The notes: generated from the letters alone by a model not told the origin. Positions 15,428 through 23,241 are shown, counted from the stretch's first letter. The stretch: DNA of 23,905 nt from an uncultured Bacteroidota bacterium (GCA_903881265.1 CAIRSV010000349.1:1-23905); one strand, 5' to 3'. Program-made: numbers and translations.

Positions 15428-18055
15428 CTATAATAACCCTTTGATTACACCCACTACCTCAGCGAGTCGACTTACATCAGTACCACCTGCGCTCGCAAAG
15501 GTTTTTTGTCCGCCACCGCCCCCTTTGATTAGGGACGCAATATGAGTTTTAATGATAGACGGCGCATCAGTTTTTTTCAGTTCAACAATATCATCCGATA
15601 GAAGGATAGCCACATTTGGTTTGCCGCCGGCATTAGCCACTAGACAAACCATATAAGGTGCCTTTAAATCGTTTTTCAAATCGAAGGAAACTTTACGCAA
15701 GGCATCTGCATTACTCACGTCGAGTGTTTCACCAATGAAAGAAATACCATTGATAGTTTCGACTTTTTGTAATAGCTCATTTTTAATGCCTACCAAGGCT
15801 TTCGCCTCTAATTTTTCAAGTTGCTTTTGCAACTGATTCTTTTCGTCAAGAAGCGTATCAATACTTTTTATCAAATCTTTTGGATTCTTGAATTGTGTTT
15901 TGATATCATTCAATATCGTCATCTGCGCATTGATATAGCTTTCGGCTTTACAACCAGCAAGCGCTTCGATACGACGAACACCAGCGGCAATAGCGCTTTC
16001 ACTTGTAATTTTAAACATGCCTAGTTCACCCGTATTAGCCACATGAGTGCCGCCGCATAATTCTATCGAATATGCAGGGTCGATGATGACAACACGAACC
16101 ACATCGCCATATTTTTCACCAAACAACGCCATAGCACCTAATTGCATAGCGTCATCTTTGGGCAAACTTTTTATCACGACAGGAATATTCTGACGAATTT
16201 TCTGGTTGACGATTTTCTCAACCTGTGCTATTTCATCATCCGTTACTTTGGCAAAATGAGAAAAATCGAATCGCATGTAATCAGCATTATTCAAACTTCC
16301 TTTTTGAGCGATATGTTTACCCAATACTTGTTGCAATGCGGCTTGCAATAAATGTGTTGATGTATGATGACGCTGAATTTTTCGGCGACCCGATGTATCG
16401 ATTCGCGCAATGACTTCACCAGTAAGATCACCCACAATTTCATCTACAAAATGAATAATAAGATCGTTTTCTTTTTTGGTGTCGGTCACCATCAATTGCG
16501 CACTACCAATGATTAAAGTGCCTGTATCACCCACTTGTCCGCCACTCTCGGCGTAAAAAGGTGTTTCTTCTAATACGATTTGATATTGATCTTTTCCTTT
16601 GGCACTCACTTTTCTATACTTACTAATTTTTGTGGTGGCTTCTGTCTGATCATACCCGACAAATTTTACCGAATGACTGTCGTTGACGATGATCCAATCT
16701 TCTTTATCAACCATAGAATCTTTTTGGGAACGTGTTTTTTGTTCCAATAACGCAGCGTTAAAACCAGCTTCATCAACCGTCCAATTTCGTTCGCTAGCAA
16801 TTAGCGCTGTAAGATCGTGCGGAAACCCATAGGTATCAGACAATTCAAAAGCCACTTGACCTTCGATTTCTTTTTTTGGATTCTCGAGTTTAAAATAATC
16901 ATCAATACGTTTCAAGCCGCTGTCGAGTGTGCGCAAGAATCCATTCTCTTCTTCAAAGATGACCTTTTGCACAAAGGCTTCTTGTTGTTTTAATTCAGGA
17001 AATACGTTTTCGAATTGCGTGGCAATCAACGGCAACAACTGACTTAACAGCGGTTGCTTATAATCGAGAAATGAAAAATAATAACGAACAGCTCTGCGCA
17101 AGATTCGTCGTATTACATAACCGGCGCCAGTATTGGAAGGCAATTGTCCGTCGGCAATCGCAAAACTAATCGCACGAATATGATCGGCAATAACGCGGAA
17201 AGCCACAGCCTGCTTGTTGTCGCTGAAATCGTATTTTTTTGAAACAATGATTTCTGTTGCTTCGATTGTCGGTGTAAATATATCTGTATCGTAGTTCGAA
17301 TTCTTTTGTTGTATCACACGAGCCAAGCGCTCAAAACCCATTCCCGTATCCACATGTTTTGCCGGAAGTTCTTCTAATGACCCGTCTTTTTTACGATTAT
17401 ATTGAATAAACACATTGTTCCAGATTTCAATGACTTGCGGATGATCCGCATTGACCAGCTTGTGACCAGGAATTAATATACGCTCTTCATCGCTGCGCAT
17501 ATCGACATGAATTTCACTACAAGGCCCGCATGGGCCTGTATCACCCATTTCCCAGAAATTATCCTTTTTGTTGCCATACACAATATGATCTTTATCATCG
17601 ATCAACTTTTTCCATTCTTCCAATGCAATCGTTGAAGCGGGTATACCTTCTTTTTCATCGCCCTCAAAAACTGACACATATAATCGATCTTTATCCAATT
17701 TATATATTTCGGTCAACAATTCCCAACTCCACGCAATAGCTTCTCTCTTGAAGTAGTCGCCAAAGCTCCAATTACCAAGCATTTCAAACATGGTATGATG
17801 ATACGTATCAACGCCCACTTCTTCGAGGTCGTTGTGCTTGCCGCTTACACGCAGGCATTTCTGTGTATCTGCAACACGCGGATAACTTGATGTTTGATTG
17901 CCGAGAAAAATGTCTTTAAACTGATTCATACCGGCATTGGTAAACATCAAGGTCGGGTCGTTTTTAACCACGATAGGTGCACTTGGTACAATATGATGGC
18001 CTTTGCTTTTAAAAAAATCCAAGTAGGTTTGTCGTATTTCTGATGATGTCAGCAT
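15428..18055 (-). CDS. alaS: Alanine--tRNA ligase
   Basis: An 875-residue class II synthetase that charges tRNA-Ala. The ATG at 18053-18055 gives MLTSSEIRQTYLDFFKSKGH, the standard N-terminus. HHTMFEMLGNWSFGDYFK and GGCGPC-like DTGPCGPCSEIH belong to the catalytic core. HHTSTHLLQAAL and CGGTHVANTGELGMF carry the zinc-site HxxxH and Cys of the editing domain. The C-terminal DHHA1-type domain ends with the Gly-rich KGGGGGQKTFASAGG. Full length for the family, no disruption. A TATTTTTGC box lies 24 bp upstream. It is divergent from the MerR-like gene across a 449-bp gap. Confidence 0.98.
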   Translation of the reverse strand: MLTSSEIRQTYLDFFKSKGHHIVPSAPIVVKNDPTLMFTNAGMNQFKDIFLGNQTSSYPRVADTQKCLRVSGKHNDLEEVGVDTYHHTMFEMLGNWSFGDYFKREAIAWSWELLTEIYKLDKDRLYVSVFEGDEKEGIPASTIALEEWKKLIDDKDHIVYGNKKDNFWEMGDTGPCGPCSEIHVDMRSDEERILIPGHKLVNADHPQVIEIWNNVFIQYNRKKDGSLEELPAKHVDTGMGFERLARVIQQKNSNYDTDIFTPTIEATEIIVSKKYDFSDNKQAVAFRVIADHIRAISFAIADGQLPSNTGAGYVIRRILRRAVRYYFSFLDYKQPLLSQLLPLIATQFENVFPELKQQEAFVQKVIFEEENGFLRTLDSGLKRIDDYFKLENPKKEIEGQVAFELSDTYGFPHDLTALIASERNWTVDEAGFNAALLEQKTRSQKDSMVDKEDWIIVNDSHSVKFVGYDQTEATTKISKYRKVSAKGKDQYQIVLEETPFYAESGGQVGDTGTLIIGSAQLMVTDTKKENDLIIHFVDEIVGDLTGEVIARIDTSGRRKIQRHHTSTHLLQAALQQVLGKHIAQKGSLNNADYMRFDFSHFAKVTDDEIAQVEKIVNQKIRQNIPVVIKSLPKDDAMQLGAMALFGEKYGDVVRVVIIDPAYSIELCGGTHVANTGELGMFKITSESAIAAGVRRIEALAGCKAESYINAQMTILNDIKTQFKNPKDLIKSIDTLLDEKNQLQKQLEKLEAKALVGIKNELLQKVETINGISFIGETLDVSNADALRKVSFDLKNDLKAPYMVCLVANAGGKPNVAILLSDDIVELKKTDAPSIIKTHIASLIKGGGGGQKTFASAGGTDVSRLAEVVGVIKGLL

Positions 18056-18504
18056 GAAGAATAAAATAGTTTAATGCTCGCAAAAATAAGTAATCAAGGT
18101 TTAAAATTCAGACTTATTCCTTCTTTGTATCCTGCACCAAGAACCTACTTCCATTTTACGATAGCAGCGTATGCCAATCAATTCACTCCGCATTGCATAC
18201 ACGATATGTTAGGTTGAAAAAACTCAACTAGTATCCTAACAACCAATCACAGCAATAGAAATAACAGCCTGTGAAATGGCTGTAGAAAAACAATCTGCAT
18301 TTCCATCGAAAGTCAAACAAGGCAAAACGTCAAGCAGCCTAAAGCGTAAGGACGTATTGGCGATACAAGAAAAATCATAGCCTACACTGTCAGTATAAAC
18401 TCAGTGAAAGCGGAAACGTATTATCAATTTCTAAAAATAGCTTCGTCAGACAAGCACGCTTTCAACTTCTCATTGGAATACGTAAGTTCATTGTGTTTGC
18501 CTAC
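18056..18504. other. Non-coding divergent region alaS/merR with serial inverted repeats
   Basis: No convincing coding frame in 449 bp. Beyond the alaS -7 box it holds three consecutive potential hairpins. The first is GTATGCCAAT/ATTGCATAC (18169-18200; 9 bp with one bulged C, 13-nt loop). The second is GTTAGG/CCTAAC with inner GTTGA/TCAAC (18208-18240). The third is ACAGCC/GGCTGT (18264-18283; 6 bp, 8-nt loop). A shorter CACTG/CAGTG pair lies at 18385-18406. This could be a structured leader or a small RNA, but nothing matches a known RNA family by eye. Confidence 0.4.
18080..18088 (-). promoter_or_regulatory. Predicted -7 box of alaS
   Basis: TATTTTTGC on the - strand fits TAnnTTTG and lies 24 bp before the alaS ATG. 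The -33 element is weak: no TTTG at 19-21 bp upstream. Confidence 0.4.
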
Positions 18505-18936
18505 ATGTCAATTTCTGATTACCTTTATCCTCACATGCAACAACTTTCACTTTTCGAACAGATGCAACTCTTACAGGAAGATAAGAGGGAAGTCGTAATT
18601 GATGAAGCCAAGCTTACCAAGGTCTATTATACTATTACTGAAGTGGCCGAGATGTTTCACGTAAACGCTTCACTGCTGCGGTTTTGGGAAAAAGAATTTC
18701 CGAATCAATTGGCCAATGTAAAGAAGAATAAAAAGGGCGACCGCTATTACAATAAAGCTGATATCGCCAATCTTAAACTGCTGTTTCATCTTGTAAAAGA
18801 AAAACGGATGACGCTCGAAGGCGCTAGAGAACATTTGAAAAACAACAAAAAGAAAGTCAAGGACGATAAAACTTTGGTAGAGAATTTAGAAAAAATAAGA
18901 GAGTTTTTACTAGATTTGAAGAAGAATATACAATAA
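18505..18936 (+). CDS. MerR-family transcriptional regulator
   Basis: About 143 residues. A winged-helix MerR DNA-binding domain is clear: YYTITEVAEMFHVNASLLRFWEKEFP, then KNKKGDRYYNKADIANL and LVKEKRMTLEGAREHL. A Lys/Glu-rich coiled-coil tail (VENLEKIREFLLDLKK) probably dimerises. There is no C-terminal effector domain and no metal-binding cysteines, so it is the short Bacteroidota type whose ligand is unknown. The frame opens at a GTG at 18493; ATGs at 18505 and 18535 are better. I chose 18505, just after a TGTGTTTGC box; 18535 (MQQLSLFEQ) is a real alternative. The thioredoxin-like gene follows 18 bp later, probably co-transcribed. Confidence 0.85.
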   Translation: MSISDYLYPHMQQLSLFEQMQLLQEDKREVVIDEAKLTKVYYTITEVAEMFHVNASLLRFWEKEFPNQLANVKKNKKGDRYYNKADIANLKLLFHLVKEKRMTLEGAREHLKNNKKKVKDDKTLVENLEKIREFLLDLKKNIQ

Positions 18937-18954
18937 ACAAATACGTTAGGAAGA

Positions 18955-19503
18955 ATGAAAAAAATTATACTCGTACTCATAAGTTTTTTAAGCATACAAT
19001 CGATGATGGCACAGGATTTTGTGAGAGAGGAAGATAAAAAAACAGGTAAGGTATTGCTCCGCGGTAAAATTACGTTCGATAATATCATCAATGAAACATC
19101 ATGTAATTGGTTTGAAACCAACGCAAAATCATATCAACCCAACAGAAACATTGTTGATGAACTTAGTAAAATTTCAGGCGATTACCGATTTGTAGTTTTT
19201 GCAGGCACTTGGTGTGGTGATACGAAAGACTTGCTGCCGAAATTTTACAAGGTGCTTGTCGAGGCTGGTCTTGATATGCATGCTATCGAAATGTATGGCG
19301 TGAATCGCAACAAGGAAGCCTTAAATATTGAAGCCACCTTGTATGGTATCAAAAATATTCCTACTATCATTGTCATGCATCAATTCAGAGAAGTCGGTCG
19401 AATTGTTGAAAGTGTCAATACATCTATTGAAGAGGACTTGGATGCCATCATCCGTAAAGATTACTCTTCACTACAAAAAGAACGAATTCAAAAATTTAAA
19501 TAA
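18955..19503 (+). CDS. Exported thioredoxin-fold protein with a single active-site cysteine
   Basis: 182 residues with a type I signal peptide (cleavage likely after MMAQ at residue 20). A thioredoxin-like strand, YRFVVFAGTWCGDT, puts C87 at the usual nucleophile position, but the second cysteine of CxxC is replaced by T90. A cis-Pro-like NIPTIIV follows at about residue 139. It is therefore unlikely to be a normal disulfide reductase or oxidase. A monothiol, redox-sensing or binding role is possible. C50 is the only other cysteine in the mature chain. AGGA 5 bp upstream of the ATG is one of the few Shine-Dalgarno-like sites in the window. Its last 8 bp overlap the 3' end of rnpA on the other strand. 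Confidence 0.85.
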   Translation: MKKIILVLISFLSIQSMMAQDFVREEDKKTGKVLLRGKITFDNIINETSCNWFETNAKSYQPNRNIVDELSKISGDYRFVVFAGTWCGDTKDLLPKFYKVLVEAGLDMHAIEMYGVNRNKEALNIEATLYGIKNIPTIIVMHQFREVGRIVESVNTSIEEDLDAIIRKDYSSLQKERIQKFK

Positions 19504-19897
19504 GGGGTTCAGCACTAAGTTGATGCACCTTTTTCAGCACATTGATTAGTAAAGGCTGCATATCCTTCGACGACATATTGGTCTTGTCGACATACACAAG
19601 CATAATATGAAGTGTTCTATGTTGGGCCGACAGCATGGTTTTCAGTTCAGGCTTATTGACCCTATAGAGTTCCCTCACTTTACGTTTGATTGCATTACGG
19701 TCAACGGCTCGCCTAAAAATTTTTTTTGGCACAGTGACCCCAAATAATAATGGTTCTGCCACCGCTTCGTTTTCAATGAAGCGGTAAAATACTTTAAAGG
19801 GAAAAACAAAAAACGCTTTCCCTGAAAGGAAAAGCGTATCAATATCTTTTTTGCTCTTCAACCTCTCGGATTTCGATAAGGAGAAAGGCTTCGTCAT
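19496..19897 (-). CDS. rnpA: Ribonuclease P protein component
   Basis: A basic 133-residue protein that assists the RNase P RNA in 5' maturation of tRNAs. The N-terminal FSLSKSERLKSKKDIDTLF and the signature RNAIKRKVRELYR (RNxxKRxxRE) are clear. The frame opens at a TTG (19903); I use the ATG at 19895-19897. It lies 9 bp after rpmH, the classic pair. The yidD/yidC genes that often follow in other bacteria are absent; the next gene is convergent and overlaps by 8 bp. Confidence 0.95.
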   Translation of the reverse strand: MTKPFSLSKSERLKSKKDIDTLFLSGKAFFVFPFKVFYRFIENEAVAEPLLFGVTVPKKIFRRAVDRNAIKRKVRELYRVNKPELKTMLSAQHRTLHIMLVYVDKTNMSSKDMQPLLINVLKKVHQLSAEPLI

Positions 19898-19906
19898 AGA
19901 CAACTA

Positions 19907-20062
19907 TTATTTCAAACGACTCTCGTCGGAAACACTTAATTTTTTACGTCCTTTTCTACGACGTGCTGCTAATACTCTGCGTCCGTTAGGAGTTTCCATA
20001 CGGGTACGGAATCCATGTACTGATTTTCTTCTGCGACGGTGAGGTTGGAATGTACGTTTCAT
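19907..20062 (-). CDS. rpmH: 50S ribosomal protein L34
   Basis: A 51-residue, very basic protein reading MKRTFQPHRRRRKSVHGF, then RTRMETPNGRRVLAARR and KGRKKLSVSDESRLK before a TAA at 19907-19909. This is a full L34 with the extended C-terminus seen in Bacteroidota. The ATG is at 20060-20062. It is the first gene of the rpmH-rnpA unit and has a strong promoter match 35 bp upstream. Confidence 0.97.
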   Translation of the reverse strand: MKRTFQPHRRRRKSVHGFRTRMETPNGRRVLAARRRKGRKKLSVSDESRLK

Positions 20063-20097
20063 ACTAATCTAATTTTATTCCTGTTTTTAAAAGGAGG

Positions 20098-20130
20098 GCA
20101 AAAGTAAGGACATAATTTTAAACTTCCAAA
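20098..20130 (-). promoter_or_regulatory. Bacteroidota-type promoter of rpmH-rnpA
   Basis: On the - strand a -33 element TTTG (20127-20130) is separated by 20 bp from the -7 box TACTTTTGC (20098-20106). Both elements and their spacing match the Bacteroidota TTTG/TAnnTTTG promoter. This is the best match in the window, as expected for a ribosomal protein gene. The -33 box begins 2 bp beyond the stop of the EGF-like gene upstream. Confidence 0.75.
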
Positions 20131-20132
20131 GA

Positions 20133-20666
20133 TTACTGGTATTTATATCCGACGTAAGTCGTTTTAGATGTCATCGGCCCACCATTATTCCAAGATTTGA
20201 ATAAGGTAATGGTCAACACACCACTATTCAAACTTCCACTACCTGTATAGCTAGCAGTGAATGTTCCTTGTGATCTTGTTTGATTGGGTATCGTGACATA
20301 ATTCCCATTCACGGTTGCATTGACCACGTCATAAAGCGAATCGCGAACAGAATAAAATTGTATGGAGAATCTGTCATTCAATGCTTTAACCCGCAATGTA
20401 TCATCATTATCATCCACCAACGTACCATTGGTCAGTCTTGTGCGGATACAAGCAAAATAGGAATTATACTTTTCATTAACGCGGTACTGACAACTATCCC
20501 CTTCATATCCTGCTGCGCACTGACATTCTCCGTCATAACACGCGCCGCCATTTTTGCACTCAACAGCTCGAGTAACGCAAGGGTTAGGTTTGCAAGATGT
20601 AAAATAAGATAAGATGCCAAAAATGGACAATATTGTAAAAGAGGTATATATAATGGTCTTCTTCAT
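20133..20666 (-). CDS. EGF-like domain lipoprotein, copy 2
   Basis: A 177-residue predicted lipoprotein: hydrophobic N-terminus, then YFTSC with C25 as the likely lipidated residue. An EGF-like module follows with cysteines at 30, 37, 43, 48, 50 and 59 in the pattern C-x6-C-KNGG-x-C-x4-C-x-C-x(2)-GY-x-G-xx-C. The remaining ~115 residues are Ser/Thr/Asn-rich beta strands ending in YKYQ, with no known domain by eye. The order of strands (NATVNGNYVTI, then GTFTASYTGSGSL, VLTITLF) matches the gene 9 bp upstream, so the two are probably a tandem duplication. It likely faces the periplasm or cell surface. No function can be assigned. Confidence 0.8.
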   Translation of the reverse strand: MKKTIIYTSFTILSIFGILSYFTSCKPNPCVTRAVECKNGGACYDGECQCAAGYEGDSCQYRVNEKYNSYFACIRTRLTNGTLVDDNDDTLRVKALNDRFSIQFYSVRDSLYDVVNATVNGNYVTIPNQTRSQGTFTASYTGSGSLNSGVLTITLFKSWNNGGPMTSKTTYVGYKYQ

Positions 20667-20675
20667 TCTTAATTA

Positions 20676-21182
20676 TTATTGTTGAACAAATTTAGTGGCA
20701 TTCAGTACACAATTTGCGTACATGCCTGTTGTATTGTCCTTCTGTTCGACAAACAAAGTGATGTAAATCCCCTCGATATAGCCACTTCCTTTGTACACTG
20801 TACTGCCAATCGTTTGCTCATTGATACTAATCTTATCCCCGTCGACAGTGGCGCTGATGGCGCTATTTTGGGTGAAAATATTGTATACACTGATAGCATT
20901 TGGCTGAGTTCCTGGAGCAACGATGACAGTCCGATCATCAGGTACTGAGCCATTACAGCGGTAAGTACCTTGCCAAGTACCGATAAACTTTTCGTAGGTT
21001 TTTGCATCGCAATACGGACCTTCAAATCCTATCGGACATTTACAGCGGCCGTCGCGGCATACGCCGTTGTTTTTGCAACTGATGTCTTTGCAAGGATCCT
21101 TGACACAGGCATGAAAGACGACGCCCGTTGCGAGGAGTACAAAAATAAAGACAGTGCTAAAAACGAGTTTTACTTGTTTCAT
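20676..21182 (-). CDS. EGF-like domain lipoprotein, copy 1
   Basis: 168 residues. The signal segment ends in VFHAC, with C26 the likely lipid anchor (a loose lipobox). The EGF-like module has cysteines at 31, 36, 42, 47, 49 and 58: CKNNGVCRDGRCKC and GFEGPYC. A C-terminal beta-rich domain starts with KFIGTWQGTYRC, a lipocalin-like opening, and contains SATVDGDKISI and GYIEGIYITLF. The copy at 20133-20666 has the same architecture 9 bp downstream. The start is the ATG at 21180-21182, preceded by a TAAGTTTG box. Role unknown; adhesion or envelope binding are guesses. Confidence 0.8.
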   Translation of the reverse strand: MKQVKLVFSTVFIFVLLATGVVFHACVKDPCKDISCKNNGVCRDGRCKCPIGFEGPYCDAKTYEKFIGTWQGTYRCNGSVPDDRTVIVAPGTQPNAISVYNIFTQNSAISATVDGDKISINEQTIGSTVYKGSGYIEGIYITLFVEQKDNTTGMYANCVLNATKFVQQ

Positions 21183-21200
21183 AATTCAATGAATGGATAA

Positions 21201-21208
21201 CAAACTTA
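21201..21208 (-). promoter_or_regulatory. Predicted -7 box of the EGF-like lipoprotein pair
   Basis: TAAGTTTG on the - strand fits TAnnTTTG, 18 bp before the ATG. A TTG lies 24 bp further upstream (21233-21235), slightly too far for the -33 element. Confidence 0.4.
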
Positions 21209-21237
21209 GCTAAAAATATGTAACTTTCTTATCAATC

Positions 21238-22272
21238 CTATATATTTTTTAAATGATTCCAACCTTGTGCTGATAATTTGATTCGATTATTACCGTTTGT
21301 GATCAACACGCTGCCCTCTTCAGGTTTGGTAATATGACCAATGATATGCAACAATTCGCATTCTTTTACCTTTTCAAAATCATCCGGCGAAATCGTAAAC
21401 AGCAACTCATAATCTTCGCCTCCGTTTAAGGCGCACGTGGTGGCTGCTATACCAAATTTGGCAGCGCCTTCATTGGTTTGCTCATGAATAGGAAGCTTCT
21501 CTTCATATATAGTGCAGCCTACTTCACTTTGTTTACAGATATGAAGTAGCTCTGAACTTAAGCCATCGCTGATATCAATCATCGATGTCGGGGTAAGATT
21601 ATTTTCCTTAAACCAAGCTATCATTTTGCGTCTAGCTTCGGGTTTTAAAAGTCGTTCGATGATATACGTATGCTGTTCGAAATCGGGTTGAATAGTTGGA
21701 TTCTCAACATAAATCTGTTTTTCTCGTTCCATCAGAAGCAAGCCAAGATAAGAAGCGCCAAGATCACCAGTCACACAAATCAAATCATTTTCTTTGGCAC
21801 CACTGCGAGTCACGAATTTATTTTCTTCTACCTCACCGATGGCAGTCACACTAATTACAAAGCCTTTCTGAGACGAGGTTGTGTCGCCGCCCACCAAATC
21901 AACACCATAACGTTCACACGCCAAATTTACACCTTCATAAAATTCATCCAGGGCCTCAACACTGAACCGGTTTGAAACGGCTATACTCAGTGTAATCTGT
22001 GTTGGCTCGGCATTCATCGCATAAATGTCTGACAAATTCACAATGACGGCCTTATAACCCAAGTGCTTGAGGGGCGTATACATCAGATCGAAATGAACAC
22101 CTTCAACCAACATATCAGTCGTCACAACCATCTGCTTACCAAACGTATCGATCACGGCTGCATCATCACCAATACTTAATACGGTGCTGACATTTCTCGT
22201 TTCATTCTCTCTAGTTAAGTGTTCTATCAATCCGAATTCGCCGAGCGATGCTATTTCTGTGCGTTCTGACAT
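21238..22272 (-). CDS. thiL: Thiamine-monophosphate kinase
   Basis: A 344-residue enzyme that phosphorylates thiamine monophosphate to the cofactor thiamine diphosphate. Family motifs: GEFGLIEHL at the start, SIGDDAAVID, VVTTDMLVEGVHFDL, NLSDIYAMNAEP, DLVGGDTTSS, IDISDGLSSEL and GGEDYELLFTI. It is full length and shares the PurM/ThiL fold with the enzyme at 13764-14921. The ATG is at 22270-22272. No other thi genes are present. Divergent from the beta-lactamase gene across 126 bp. Confidence 0.96.
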   Translation of the reverse strand: MSERTEIASLGEFGLIEHLTRENETRNVSTVLSIGDDAAVIDTFGKQMVVTTDMLVEGVHFDLMYTPLKHLGYKAVIVNLSDIYAMNAEPTQITLSIAVSNRFSVEALDEFYEGVNLACERYGVDLVGGDTTSSQKGFVISVTAIGEVEENKFVTRSGAKENDLICVTGDLGASYLGLLLMEREKQIYVENPTIQPDFEQHTYIIERLLKPEARRKMIAWFKENNLTPTSMIDISDGLSSELLHICKQSEVGCTIYEEKLPIHEQTNEGAAKFGIAATTCALNGGEDYELLFTISPDDFEKVKECELLHIIGHITKPEEGSVLITNGNNRIKLSAQGWNHLKNI

Positions 22273-22288
22273 GTTTTTTAGGTTTGCG

Positions 22289-22297
22289 GCAAAAGTA
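22289..22297 (-). promoter_or_regulatory. Predicted -7 box of thiL
   Basis: TACTTTTGC on the - strand, the same sequence as the rpmH -7 box, lies 16 bp before the thiL ATG. No clear TTTG -33 is seen. I see no TPP riboswitch, and the leader would be too short for one. Confidence 0.5.
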
Positions 22298-22386
22298 ACT
22301 AATATTTTTTCTTGACTTCATCTTTACTTACTACCCATCAATGAAATTATTTAAACCCAAACTCTTTTTCGTTCTATTTTGTCATC

Positions 22387-22395
22387 TACCTTTGC
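22387..22395 (+). promoter_or_regulatory. Predicted -7 box of the beta-lactamase gene (leaderless layout)
   Basis: TACCTTTGC fits TAnnTTTG and lies 3 bp before the ATG at 22399, so the transcript would start at or next to the start codon. The -33 region has only CTTTTTC at about the right distance. Confidence 0.5.
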
Positions 22396-22398
22396 CGT

Positions 22399-23241
22399 AT
22401 GAAAAAAATAGGTCTGTACATTCTACTTATATCCTTGTTCTTCGTCTCTTGCAAACGTCACAACATTCAGGAACAAACTCAATGGGCTTCCATCTTTAAA
22501 AAATACAATGTTGATTCGGTTTGCTTCGAATTGGCAGATAACAGTCACGAGCAGGTGTTTTATTATAACTTAAATAGACTTGCAACACCGTATACGCCTG
22601 CATCTACATTTAAAATTATGCATTCATTGATTGCTTTAGAAACCAATATTGCTGCCGATGAAACTATGGCTATTCCATGGGATGGCATAGACCGTCATCA
22701 TGAAGAGTGGAACAAAAATATGGATATGCGTGAAGCGTTCAAGGTAAGTTGTTTGCCTTATTATCAGGAGCTCGCTCGCCGTATCGGTGCCGTTGAAATG
22801 CAAAAATGGATGGATTCAGTAAAATATGGCAACCGCCGTATCGGAGGTAATATCGATGAATTTTGGCTAAACGACACATTAAAAATTTCAGCAGATGAAC
22901 AAGTAGGTTTGATGAAGAAACTGTATTTCGACAAGCTCCCATTTTCGCAGCGCTCGCAACGTATTGTGCGCAGTCTTATGTTACAGGAAGACAATGCAGA
23001 TTATCGCCTCTATTTCAAAACCGGAACCAGCCAACATGATGAGCGAACACTCGCCTGGGTAGTTGGCTTTGTTGAACGTAAAGAAACACAAACAGGTGTC
23101 ATTACAAAAAAGGAAGAAACCAATTTCAAGCCGTACTTCTTTGCGTTGAATATGGAAACGAAAGACACTACGATGGATATAAAAACGGTGCGCTTAGGAA
23201 TAGTAAAAGACATTCTCAGAGAACGCAAGATTATAAAATAA
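22399..23241 (+). CDS. Class D (OXA-type) beta-lactamase-like lipoprotein
   Basis: 280 residues, with a lipobox FVSC (C18). Class D landmarks are all present: S69-T-F-K72 (nucleophile and the lysine that is carboxylated), SCL at 117-119 in the SxV place, Y143-G-N145, FWL with W156, and K208-T-G210, followed by WVVGFVE. The SxV valine is leucine here, a conservative change beside the active-site lysine. FKVSCLPYYQELARRIG matches OXA enzymes better than the BlaR-type sensors, and there is no membrane sensor domain. The enzyme would be tethered in the periplasm and hydrolyse beta-lactams; spectrum cannot be read from sequence. It seems intrinsic: no mobile element is nearby and composition is like its neighbours. 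It is convergent with the dehydrogenase gene, 15 bp apart. Confidence 0.9.
   Translation: MKKIGLYILLISLFFVSCKRHNIQEQTQWASIFKKYNVDSVCFELADNSHEQVFYYNLNRLATPYTPASTFKIMHSLIALETNIAADETMAIPWDGIDRHHEEWNKNMDMREAFKVSCLPYYQELARRIGAVEMQKWMDSVKYGNRRIGGNIDEFWLNDTLKISADEQVGLMKKLYFDKLPFSQRSQRIVRSLMLQEDNADYRLYFKTGTSQHDERTLAWVVGFVERKETQTGVITKKEETNFKPYFFALNMETKDTTMDIKTVRLGIVKDILRERKIIK

Noticed and set aside
18404..18598. 64-residue frame upstream of and overlapping the MerR-like gene
   Set aside because: GTG start, no domain, and it runs through the MerR coding sequence in another frame.
18786..19121. 111-residue antisense frame across merR and the thioredoxin-like gene
   Set aside because: Ser/Phe/Leu-rich shadow of Lys/Glu-rich coding sequence on the other strand.
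22273..22398. TPP riboswitch in front of thiL
   Set aside because: The gap is only 126 bp, the predicted start site leaves a leader of roughly 10-15 nt, and no TPP-aptamer-like conserved segments are visible.
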